From the NCBI GenBank assembly GCA_009774615.1, contig VSOC01000004.1:26617-87585 (forward strand): a stretch of DNA of 60,969 nucleotides, read 5' to 3'. The notes beneath the pieces were generated by a model, which was not told where the DNA came from, searched no databases, and worked only from the letters and a program-made list of their open reading frames with translations. This document shows, one piece after another, positions 8,353-16,211 of this stretch; positions within the stretch are counted from its first letter, which is position 1; each line of letters starts with the position of its first letter. Both the position numbers and the translations under genes were made by a program. This DNA is from Lachnospiraceae bacterium (GTDB lineage: Bacteria; Bacillota; Clostridia; Lachnospirales; Lachnospiraceae).

Positions 8353-9078
8353 ATGATTACTTATCATTTACTGAGCAATCAGGGGGATCGGGGGAATAAT
8401 GAGGACAATGTAGGGATGTATCAGCGGGAGCAGGAGTACTGCTTTGTCTTAGCCGACGGTCTGGGAGGGCATGGAAAAGGTGAACTGGCGTCGCAGCTTG
8501 GCGTGGAGTCTTCCATAAAGATTTTTGCGGTGAAGGGCGCGGGGCAGGAGAGTATGGACCTTTCCTTTAAGGATGCCCAGAAGTCTATTTTGGAAAAACA
8601 GTCGGTGGATATTACGGCCCGGGATATGAAGACGACTCTGGTCATCCTTCATATCGGGGAAAGAAAGATATGGTGGGGCCATATCGGTGACAGCCGCCTT
8701 TACTATTTTCAGAATAATAAGCTGATACAAAGGACGCTGGATCACAGTGTTCCGCAGATGTTAGTGGCAGCCGGGCAGCTGAAGGAAAAGCAAATCCGCA
8801 ACCATCCGGACAGAAATCGTCTTCTCCGTGTATTAGGCGTGGACTGGGATACGCCGAAATACCAGTTAGAGGAACCAAAGGACAGAACCGGAAAGCAGGC
8901 GTTTTTGCTGTGTACGGACGGTTTTTGGGAACTGATTGAAGAAAAGAAGATGCAGCACTGTCTGAAAAAGGCAAAGACCCCGGAGGAATGGGTAAAGCTT
9001 ATGGAAGAAATCGTAAGAAAGAACGGCCAGGGTAAGAATATGGATAATTATTCTGCAGTTGCGGTCTGGGTGGAATAG
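8353..9078 (+). CDS. PP2C-family Ser/Thr protein phosphatase (first of two)
   Basis: This 241-residue cytoplasmic metal-dependent phosphatase would reverse phosphorylation by the kinases downstream. The family motifs occur in order: NEDNVGMY (first metal Asp), VLADGLGGHGKGE, WWGHIGDSRLYYF, CTDGFWELI and the final DNYSAVAV. It resembles the Stp/PrpC class. An upstream ATG at 8299 would add 18 residues rich in Lys and Arg; the start at 8353 fits the family N-terminus and has purine-rich sequence ahead of it. There is no membrane segment. It lies between a membrane FHA gene and a zinc-ribbon FHA gene, 12 bases before the latter. Confidence 0.93.
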   Translation: MITYHLLSNQGDRGNNEDNVGMYQREQEYCFVLADGLGGHGKGELASQLGVESSIKIFAVKGAGQESMDLSFKDAQKSILEKQSVDITARDMKTTLVILHIGERKIWWGHIGDSRLYYFQNNKLIQRTLDHSVPQMLVAAGQLKEKQIRNHPDRNRLLRVLGVDWDTPKYQLEEPKDRTGKQAFLLCTDGFWELIEEKKMQHCLKKAKTPEEWVKLMEEIVRKNGQGKNMDNYSAVAVWVE

Positions 9079-9090
9079 GAGGCAGAAAGA

Positions 9091-9792
9091 ATGTCAGTGG
9101 TGCGCTGCCCCAAGGGGCATTTTTATGATGATCAGCGGTTTTCCCATTGCCCGCACTGCGGTGTTTTCTCGGAACCATCCGGCGGAGGGGATGTGGAATC
9201 GGATAAATCCGGACAAAGCAGTGCCGGTGAAAAGAAAAGAGGATTGTTTGGATGGCTTGACCGGGAAAAAACGGTGGCATTTTCTTCGGAGAAGGCGGCA
9301 GCAATGGATGAAGGAAAAACCGTGGCATTCGGTGAGGTAAAGACACCTGCCTCCGGGGATGATCATACCATTGCGTTAAAGAATACCAGCGACGATTTGG
9401 AAGATGATCAGAAGACCATCGGCTTTTTTTCCGGGGCAAAGGGAAATGATTTTGTTACCGGCTGGCTGGTCTGTGTAGAGGGAATGGAGAAAGGAAGGGA
9501 TTATCGGCTTCATCACGGGTTTAACCGGGTTGGCAGGAATTTCGCCATGGATGTGCAGGTGATGGAAGACCCGGAAATTTCGGAAGAAGCGCATTGTTCG
9601 ATTGTCTATGATGATAAGGCAAACCGTTTTTCGCTGATTCCTTCTAATGGGACGATTACCTATTTTAAAGGAAAGATGCTTGGCAGGGCAGAAACTTTAC
9701 AGGCAGGAGATGAAATTCGCATAGGGAACAGTTGTTTTGTATTTATTCCCTTTTGCGGGGAGGGGAGAATATGGGAAAAAGAAGAAAATTAA
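9091..9792 (+). CDS. Zinc-ribbon FHA-domain protein with repeated KTV/KTI motifs (second of three)
   Basis: This 233-residue cytoplasmic protein has the same plan as the gene at 6637: an N-terminal zinc site (C6, H10, C20, C23), a linker and a C-terminal FHA domain (about residues 125-225, RVGRNFAMD). The linker repeats a short motif: EKTVAFSSEK, GKTVAFGEVK, DHTIAL and QKTIGFF. These threonines are plausible sites for the neighbouring kinases, and their phosphorylated forms would be FHA ligands (inference). The FHA core is degenerate: the usual SRxH reads SEEAH, so it may have lost or changed phosphothreonine binding. The last 22 bases overlap the following VWA gene. Confidence 0.87.
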   Translation: MSVVRCPKGHFYDDQRFSHCPHCGVFSEPSGGGDVESDKSGQSSAGEKKRGLFGWLDREKTVAFSSEKAAAMDEGKTVAFGEVKTPASGDDHTIALKNTSDDLEDDQKTIGFFSGAKGNDFVTGWLVCVEGMEKGRDYRLHHGFNRVGRNFAMDVQVMEDPEISEEAHCSIVYDDKANRFSLIPSNGTITYFKGKMLGRAETLQAGDEIRIGNSCFVFIPFCGEGRIWEKEEN

Positions 9793-11597
9793 TCGGACTG
9801 GGACTTATGCTTGCCATGCTTTGCAGCAGTCCGGCGATGGCCGATTTAGATCCGGCAGAAGAAACGCAGCAGTCGGCACCGCAGCAGGCGCAGCCGGGAA
9901 CACAGCAGGCACAGCCCGCACCGCCGCAGGAGGCACAGGCGCAGCCGTCCATGAATTTAGAGGGCGAGCAGAGGATTGAACAGGTTTATTTGAATCTGCC
10001 GGAGGTTTTTGTCTATGGGGAAGGCTTCGGTGCAGATGAGGTGGAAGCGGGAGAGGGTTATCTTTCCCAGGATAAGCTGGAGTTTGTCCGTGCCGTTCCC
10101 TTCCATGAGATGGGTGAGGGGATAACCTATTATGTTCTTCTGGATATCTCCGGCTCGATTCCAAGATCCTATTTTGCGTCGATTAAAGAGGGAATTTTAA
10201 ATCTTCAAAACAACCTGGGAGAAAAGGATCGGCTGATTTTATGTACCTTTGGGGAAGAAGTGAATTTAGCTGCGGACGGGAACCAGACAGCACAGGATAT
10301 GGAAGCAATCCTGGCACAGTTAAGCAACCGGGACCAGGAAACCCTGCTTTTTGAAGGGATTGACCGGGTGGCTGCGCTCACGGAACAGACCCGGGGGATT
10401 TGCCGCCGTCAGGTACTTTTGGTGATTTCGGACGGGGAAGATTTTGCCGTGGGAAAGAAGATGTCCCAGGAGGCGCTTTCCACATTAAAAGATAAGGGGC
10501 TTCCGGCCTATGCACTTTGTATACAGGATACGGCAAAGGAGAATATCAACAGTTTTGGTGAGTTTGCCAGGACTTCGGGAGGTCAGCTTGTAACGTTTAA
10601 GGCGGATGAAGGGGCGGCAGTGCTGACGAATCTGTCAGCAAAGCTCTGGCAGGATCTCTGCGTGGAATACCGTGCGGCAAGCAATGTGGTTTCCAATAAA
10701 GAAGAAAATTTCAGTTTTCAGTTTGCAGATGACCGGGTCTTATCCAGGGCAGTAATGAATGTCCACTGGATTCCTGATAATGAAGCACCTTATCTGATCT
10801 CCGGCGAAGCAATCGGCAGGCAGCAGATAAGGCTGGTATTTTCCGAGCCGATGACGGGACTGGCCGGGGCAGCAAACTATGCCGTGACCTTGGACGGACG
10901 GGAAGTGGGCGTAACCGGTGTAGCTTATGATAAAGAAGATGAAACGAAGATTACGCTTACTCTGGCTGAGGCGGTGGAAAACGGCACTTATAAAATAACG
11001 GGTGCAAATCTTACCGATGCTTCCATGGAGAAGAACCCGCTGGAGGGAAGCCTTCTGGTGGAAATCACAGGGGTAGAGCCGGAGGAAGTCATTGATGCAG
11101 ATGAAGGGCCGAACTATATGGGCATTATCTTTCTTCTGCTTCTGGCTGTGGTGATTTTGATTATCGTCATCGCTGTAGTCAGCAAAAAGAAGAAAGAAAA
11201 GGCTTTGCCGGAACAGGAGTCCGGCGGAGAAAACGGAAATTCCGTTGTAAATCTTCAAGATACCGGGTTTAACAGCCATATTGTAATGAATTCCGGGGCA
11301 AAAAGGATGCTGAGCGTCGTGGTTTCTGCCAAAGGAAAGACGCCGCAGACGACAACGTGGGAGCTGGGAAGCAGCCTGATCGTGGGCAGGGCAAGTATAT
11401 GTGACATTGTTGTGGATGACCTGGAATTATCAAGACAGCATTTCTGCCTTGAGAGCGATAACGGCAATGTTTTTATTACGGATTTAGGCTCTACAAACGG
11501 AACGTCGGTCAATGGCATAGGGATAGCCGGAAAACGTCGTCTGAACCCGGGAGATATGGTTGAGGCCGGTTCGATGAAGTTTACAATCAGGTGGTGA
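9771..11597 (+). CDS. Transmembrane receptor with extracellular VWA and cytoplasmic FHA domains
   Basis: This 608-residue protein has a cleavable or anchor-like signal peptide (MGKRRK, then a hydrophobic stretch ending PAMA), a Gln/Ala/Pro-rich stretch, and a VWA domain at about residues 120-300. The VWA metal site shows DISGS and SDGED, so a MIDAS looks intact. An Ig-like region follows at about 340-430, then one transmembrane helix near 450-472 followed by KKKKEK, which sets the C-terminus inside. The C-terminal FHA domain (about 530-608) has IVGRAS, LSRQHF and STNGTSVNG, all key residues present. The ATG at 9771 is chosen because it starts the signal peptide and follows GGGGAGGGG. It could couple an extracellular ligand to kinases inside the cell. 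Confidence 0.9.
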   Translation: MGKRRKLIGLGLMLAMLCSSPAMADLDPAEETQQSAPQQAQPGTQQAQPAPPQEAQAQPSMNLEGEQRIEQVYLNLPEVFVYGEGFGADEVEAGEGYLSQDKLEFVRAVPFHEMGEGITYYVLLDISGSIPRSYFASIKEGILNLQNNLGEKDRLILCTFGEEVNLAADGNQTAQDMEAILAQLSNRDQETLLFEGIDRVAALTEQTRGICRRQVLLVISDGEDFAVGKKMSQEALSTLKDKGLPAYALCIQDTAKENINSFGEFARTSGGQLVTFKADEGAAVLTNLSAKLWQDLCVEYRAASNVVSNKEENFSFQFADDRVLSRAVMNVHWIPDNEAPYLISGEAIGRQQIRLVFSEPMTGLAGAANYAVTLDGREVGVTGVAYDKEDETKITLTLAEAVENGTYKITGANLTDASMEKNPLEGSLLVEITGVEPEEVIDADEGPNYMGIIFLLLLAVVILIIVIAVVSKKKKEKALPEQESGGENGNSVVNLQDTGFNSHIVMNSGAKRMLSVVVSAKGKTPQTTTWELGSSLIVGRASICDIVVDDLELSRQHFCLESDNGNVFITDLGSTNGTSVNGIGIAGKRRLNPGDMVEAGSMKFTIRW

Positions 11598-11601
11598 TTC
11601 T

Positions 11602-13257
11602 ATGGAGCAGTATCTTGCAAATATATGCCCGAATTGCTTTGATGGAAATTTTCAGAATGGGGTTTGCAGCCGCTGCGGATACCAGGCAAGGTTTGCCTCG
11701 CATAACAGCGGGCGCGGGCTGATGGAAGGAACGGTGCTTAAGGCAAGGTATATTATCGGAAAGATCCTGGGCGAAGGGGGATTTGGCATTACCTATAAGG
11801 CCTTTGATATGACCAGCCGCCGGATTTGTGCCGTGAAGGAATATGCGCCGAACGGCATGAGCAGGAGGGCGATGGACAAGAGGCATCTGGAGCTGCTTTC
11901 ACCAAATGCCGAAGGCCCGTATCTGGCCGGTCTGCGCCGATTTCTGGAGGAATCCCAGATTTTAAGCAAGCTGGGGCAGATCCCTTCAGTGGTCAATATT
12001 ACAGACTGCTTCAAGGAGAATTCTACAGCCTACTTTGTAATGGAATATCTGGACGGTGCCGATTTGGGGCAGATTGTCCGAACCTCCAAAAGCCGGCTTC
12101 CCGTGGGTGAAGTGACGAATATCATCCTCCAGGTTGCCATGTCTATGGATGTTATCCACACGAAAACAAAGATTATCCACCGGGATATCAGTCCCGACAA
12201 TATTTATATTACAAAAAACAAGCAGGTGAAGCTGATTGATTTCGGAAGCGCAAAGCAGACCGTAACCGGGGCGCAGGACGGGTTTTCGGTGGTGGTTAAG
12301 CTAAAGCTTTCCCCGCCGGAGCAGTATTCCCAGGACATGGTTCAGGGCGGCTTTACCGACGTGTATTCCCTGGCTGCGACCTATTATTATGCACTGTCCG
12401 GAACGAACCTTCCTACAGCGCCGGATCGACTTCTGGGGACAAATTATGTTCCGTTAAAGCAGTTAAACTTAGGTGTTCCCGACAGCGTTTCGGATGCCGT
12501 GGATCATGCCCTGGTGTTAAACGTGGATCAGCGGACACAGACCATGCAGGAGTTTATTCAGGGTATTGCCCCGGCGGCTCCGGCAGATAGGCGGCCGAGA
12601 AGTTCTTATGAATCCGGACAGCTTGCCCGTCAGCGGGAAGAATTTCTTCGCCAGGAGGCTGCGCGAAGGCAGGCGGAACAAAACCGCAGGCAGCAGGAAG
12701 CCGCCCGCCTTCAGGAGGCTCAGCGAAGACAGCAGGAAGCCCGGCAGATGGCGGAGAGAAACCGGAAACAGCAGGAGGAGGCGCGTTTGCGGGAAGCGCA
12801 GTTAAGGCAGCAGGAGGCGGCCCGTCTGCGGGAAGCGCAGTTAAGACAGCAGAAGGCACAGTTAAAGCAGCAGGAACTTGTGCGTCAGGCAGCACGCAGA
12901 CAGGCAGTTAAACCCGCAGGGCCAGGGCAGGGGGCACAAAAGCCTTATGTGGCCGTTATCGGCGGGCCGGCGGCCGGAAAATCATGGATGATCCCCCCTA
13001 ATCAAATGATGAAGCTGGGGCGGTCTGCCACGGAGGTAAATCTTCGGATAGAAAAGCCGGAAGATTTAAGCCGGATTCACTGTATACTTACCTATGAAGC
13101 GGATAAGGGAGTTTTTCGTATCCGGGATGTGTCTTCTTTTGGGGTCTATTATAACGGGAAACGGCTGGAAAAGGGGAAGGATTATGAATTCAGACCCCCG
13201 GCAAGGTTTGCCCTGGCAAGTACAGCATGTTTAATTGAGGTTGGAGTTAGAGGATGA
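11602..13257 (+). CDS. Soluble Ser/Thr protein kinase with zinc ribbon, coiled coil and FHA
   Basis: This 551-residue kinase has four parts. An N-terminal zinc ribbon holds CPNC and CSRC (residues 9-25). A Hanks-type kinase domain spans about 45-310: glycine loop GEGGFG, VAIK-type lysine K79, catalytic HRD at 193-195 with ISPDN, and D213 in DFG. All catalytic residues look intact. A long Arg/Gln/Glu-rich coiled coil follows (about 340-440), with near-identical DNA repeats encoding REAQLRQQ. A C-terminal FHA domain ends the protein (LGRSATEV, LSRIHC). There is no membrane segment, so it is cytoplasmic. The FHA could bind the VWA-FHA receptor's phosphorylated partners or this kinase's own targets. 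Its stop overlaps the next PP2C gene by 4 bases, so kinase and phosphatase are made together. Confidence 0.93.
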   Translation: MEQYLANICPNCFDGNFQNGVCSRCGYQARFASHNSGRGLMEGTVLKARYIIGKILGEGGFGITYKAFDMTSRRICAVKEYAPNGMSRRAMDKRHLELLSPNAEGPYLAGLRRFLEESQILSKLGQIPSVVNITDCFKENSTAYFVMEYLDGADLGQIVRTSKSRLPVGEVTNIILQVAMSMDVIHTKTKIIHRDISPDNIYITKNKQVKLIDFGSAKQTVTGAQDGFSVVVKLKLSPPEQYSQDMVQGGFTDVYSLAATYYYALSGTNLPTAPDRLLGTNYVPLKQLNLGVPDSVSDAVDHALVLNVDQRTQTMQEFIQGIAPAAPADRRPRSSYESGQLARQREEFLRQEAARRQAEQNRRQQEAARLQEAQRRQQEARQMAERNRKQQEEARLREAQLRQQEAARLREAQLRQQKAQLKQQELVRQAARRQAVKPAGPGQGAQKPYVAVIGGPAAGKSWMIPPNQMMKLGRSATEVNLRIEKPEDLSRIHCILTYEADKGVFRIRDVSSFGVYYNGKRLEKGKDYEFRPPARFALASTACLIEVGVRG

Positions 13258-14048
13258 ATATTATAGAAGAAAGAGCGGAAAAAAATCCCTGGTTTGAAAT
13301 CGGGGTCAGCAGTATCTTAGGGACCCGCAGCTATCAGCAGGATTTTGCCTATTTTTATACCGGAAGTCAGGAGGTGCTGGCAATTGTCTGCGACGGCATG
13401 GGCGGCTTGCAGGGCGGCGAGAGGGCCAGCCAGACGGCTGTGCAGCTTATGGCTCAGGATTTTAAAAGAGAAAAGCCCATAAGCAATATTCCTGCTTTTC
13501 TGCACCAGGAAGCCGGACGGATGGATAAGGCAGTTGCGGCGCTGAAAAACGATCAGGGAAAGCCCTTGGAGGGCGGAACCACCCTGGTAGCCGTGTACTG
13601 CAATAAAAATCAGATGTACTGGGTTTCCGTGGGGGACAGCCGGATTTACCTTATCAGGGGCGGGAAGATTTCCTCGGAAAACCGGGAGCATAATTATCGG
13701 CTGATGCTTAAGGAACAGCTTGCAGCCGGGAAAATCAGCAGGGAATTTTACGAAAAAGAAGAGAAAACGCCGCAGGCAGAGGCATTAATCAGCTTTTTGG
13801 GCATGAACGGCCTTAAGGTTGTGGATGTGAAAAAAACGCCCACCCTTCTGCATAAAGGGGATATGATTATGCTCTGCAGCGACGGCGTCTATAAGAGCCT
13901 GAACGAGAGCCAGGTGTGTGCGATGGCTTTGGATAATGATTTGGATATGTACATTGCCGCGGATCGAACCACGGCGATGGCCCTGCGCTACGGACAGCGG
14001 GGGCAGGACAATACGACGGTGATTTTAATGAAGTACCTGGGAGAGTAG
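13254..14048 (+). CDS. PP2C-family Ser/Thr protein phosphatase (second of two)
   Basis: This 264-residue phosphatase overlaps the kinase upstream by ATGA, the classic arrangement of a cognate kinase/phosphatase pair. The motifs occur in order: RSYQQDFAYF (metal Asp), IVCDGMGGLQGGERAS, WVSVGDSRIYLI, MLCSDGVY and GQDNTTVI. It is closer to the PrpC/Stp consensus than the one at 8353. There is no signal peptide or transmembrane segment. The next kinase gene begins 12 bases downstream. It probably dephosphorylates the kinases and FHA proteins of this block. Confidence 0.95.
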   Translation: MNIIEERAEKNPWFEIGVSSILGTRSYQQDFAYFYTGSQEVLAIVCDGMGGLQGGERASQTAVQLMAQDFKREKPISNIPAFLHQEAGRMDKAVAALKNDQGKPLEGGTTLVAVYCNKNQMYWVSVGDSRIYLIRGGKISSENREHNYRLMLKEQLAAGKISREFYEKEEKTPQAEALISFLGMNGLKVVDVKKTPTLLHKGDMIMLCSDGVYKSLNESQVCAMALDNDLDMYIAADRTTAMALRYGQRGQDNTTVILMKYLGE

Positions 14049-14060
14049 GAGGAGAGAAAG

Positions 14061-16211
14061 ATGGTTCAGTGTCAGATTTGCGGAAAGCCTTTTGACGAGG
14101 CGTTTGGCGTGTGCCCTCACTGCGGATTCGTCCCGGGAAGCAAGCCAAAAGAAGCTTATCATCTTCATCCGGGAGTTATACTGCGCAACCGCTTTGTGGT
14201 GGGCAGCACGGTAGGTTTCGGCGGTTTCGGTATTACGTACCGGGCCTGGGACAGAACGCTGGATAAGATGGTTGCCATAAAGGAATTTTATCCGAATGGT
14301 ATCGTGAACCGTGTTCCGGGAGAAAAGGAAGTGATAATTTATTCGGGCAACCGGGCAAATGAGTTCCAGAACGGCAAGGTGCGTTTCCTGGCAGAAGCCC
14401 GGAATATGGCAATGTTCAACACCCATCCGAATATTGTCAATGTCTATGAGTTTTTTGAGGAGAATAATACCGCTTACATTGCCATGGAGTTTCTGGAAGG
14501 AAAATCCTATAAGCAGTACATCGCTGAGCACGGCGGGCGGGTAGACAGCCAGATTGCGGTCAGTGTAGTGCTTTCGGTGCTGGATGCGTTAAAGGAGCTT
14601 CACCGGGTAAAGATTATCCACCGCGATATCAGCCCGGATAATATCTTTTTGATTCCCGTGGAAGCGGGGAGTGAAAACTACAAGGTGAAGCTGATTGACT
14701 TTGGCGCGGCACGTTTTTCCAGCGGCGACGAGGAGAAAACCCTTTCGATTATTTTAAAGCCGGGCTATGCGCCGCCGGAACAGTACCGAACCAAGAGCAA
14801 GCAGGGCCCGTGGACGGATCTCTATGCCGTGGGTGCCGTGCTTTACCGCTCGCTGACCGGAAGGATGCCGGAGGAGTCGGTAAACCGTATGGTTGAAGAT
14901 CACCTCCCTCAGCCCAAGGCTCTGGTTCCGGAAATCCCGCAGTACTTAAATGACAGCATTATGCGTGCCATGGCTTTAAACCAGGAACTTCGCTTTCAGA
15001 ACGTCGATCAGTTCCGGGATGCCATTCAAAATAAGGCGAAGGTTCTGAGTGTGGACGGTGAGTTAAAGCGGAGGAAGATGGTTCGTGGGATCAGCATTGC
15101 CGGAATCTGCGTGGTTTTAGCGATTGCGGGAGTGGTCTGCCAGCAGGTTTATGCCCGAAAGGAACGCGCCATGTATAACCTGACTGCGGATTTATCTGTG
15201 TGGATGCCGGATGTCAATGAGAAGAAGATGGAAGAAGTTGCTGCTGTGGGAAGCCTTTTGGAGGAAGACGGGGATGTCCGCCAGATTAGCCTTTCTTCTT
15301 CGGAGGAGATGTTAAACCAGATGCTCGAAGAGTACAGAGGACGTTTTACCAAGGTTAATATTGCCGGGATTTCCTGCGGTGTGCCGGAGGAATACCGGGC
15401 GCAGGGCATTGAGGATTATAAGAAAGCCTTATCTTCGTCTTTGGAAAGCGCAAAGCTTCCGGAAGTTTTTGAGAGCAGCAGCATAGCGCCGCAGGATGCT
15501 CTCTGGGAAAACTTAGGAAGCCTTGACACGACGTTTTCCATGGTCGATAAAAACAGCTATTATTTTATGAAGGATGATGCATTTAAGGCGGAGTTCGAGG
15601 AAAGACGGCAGAAAAAGCAGATGCCTGTATCCTTCTGTGCACCGGTGCTTTATGTGAATAAGTTTATGGCCGAGGACTGGGAAGAGATGAATCTGGAAAA
15701 GATATCCGACACGGAAAGCCTCTCCATAAACGGTGAGTCAAGTTTCTGTGTCAGCAGCCGGGAGCTTTCGATGTATCAGGATGCATTCGGTAATAAGGGA
15801 CTTACCGCAGGCGGCGAGATGGGCTATGAGCCTTTCCTGAAAAAAGAGAAAGCCTTTTATCTGGGAACGACAGATGACTATGAGGCCGTGCGTGCCAGTC
15901 TGGGCGGAATTTATAAGATGATTGTCTTCGAAGATCTGCAGAAGGCCGGTAAAGTAAAAGGAAGATTTACGCATTATTGGAGCATCGACGGCAGTCTGGA
16001 AGGTGAGGAAAAGAAAGCGGCGGACAGCCTGGTCTATTACTTTATCGGGGAATCCGCACAGGATGTATTTAATCTGCAAAACGGAAACGGACTGTCCTTA
16101 AATAAAAATATGCTGGAAATTTATGTAGAAGGAAATGATGAGTTTGCTGATGTCGTCGAACAGCTAAAATATCTGACCATGCAGGAATATGGAGAGGGAT
16201 CAAAAGAATGA
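14061..16211 (+). CDS. Transmembrane Ser/Thr kinase with extracellular solute-binding-like domain
   Basis: This 716-residue protein has a zinc ribbon (CQIC...CPHC, residues 4-20), a kinase domain at about 45-310 with GFGGFG, K74, HRD at 187-189, D213 of DFG, and PPEQY in the activation segment. All key residues are present. One transmembrane helix lies near 343-364. The outer region of about 350 residues looks like an extracellular solute-binding protein of ABC importers, with LSVWMPD at its start, FCAPVLYVNKFMAEDW in the middle and a late ALSx-type GNGLSLNKNM segment. A kinase using an SBP-like sensor is unusual. The fold match is by eye and needs a profile search. Its stop overlaps the following PASTA gene by 4 bases. 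Confidence 0.88.
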   Translation: MVQCQICGKPFDEAFGVCPHCGFVPGSKPKEAYHLHPGVILRNRFVVGSTVGFGGFGITYRAWDRTLDKMVAIKEFYPNGIVNRVPGEKEVIIYSGNRANEFQNGKVRFLAEARNMAMFNTHPNIVNVYEFFEENNTAYIAMEFLEGKSYKQYIAEHGGRVDSQIAVSVVLSVLDALKELHRVKIIHRDISPDNIFLIPVEAGSENYKVKLIDFGAARFSSGDEEKTLSIILKPGYAPPEQYRTKSKQGPWTDLYAVGAVLYRSLTGRMPEESVNRMVEDHLPQPKALVPEIPQYLNDSIMRAMALNQELRFQNVDQFRDAIQNKAKVLSVDGELKRRKMVRGISIAGICVVLAIAGVVCQQVYARKERAMYNLTADLSVWMPDVNEKKMEEVAAVGSLLEEDGDVRQISLSSSEEMLNQMLEEYRGRFTKVNIAGISCGVPEEYRAQGIEDYKKALSSSLESAKLPEVFESSSIAPQDALWENLGSLDTTFSMVDKNSYYFMKDDAFKAEFEERRQKKQMPVSFCAPVLYVNKFMAEDWEEMNLEKISDTESLSINGESSFCVSSRELSMYQDAFGNKGLTAGGEMGYEPFLKKEKAFYLGTTDDYEAVRASLGGIYKMIVFEDLQKAGKVKGRFTHYWSIDGSLEGEEKKAADSLVYYFIGESAQDVFNLQNGNGLSLNKNMLEIYVEGNDEFADVVEQLKYLTMQEYGEGSKE

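Noticed and set aside
9805..10164. Antisense reading frames over the VWA gene and the coiled-coil kinase
   Set aside because: Proline/alanine-rich shadows of Q/A-rich coding sequence without start signals.
8353..14048. A TerY-P (VWA, PP2C, kinase) conflict triad
   Set aside because: The VWA here has a signal peptide and a transmembrane helix with an FHA tail; TerY proteins are cytoplasmic and the Ter partners are absent.
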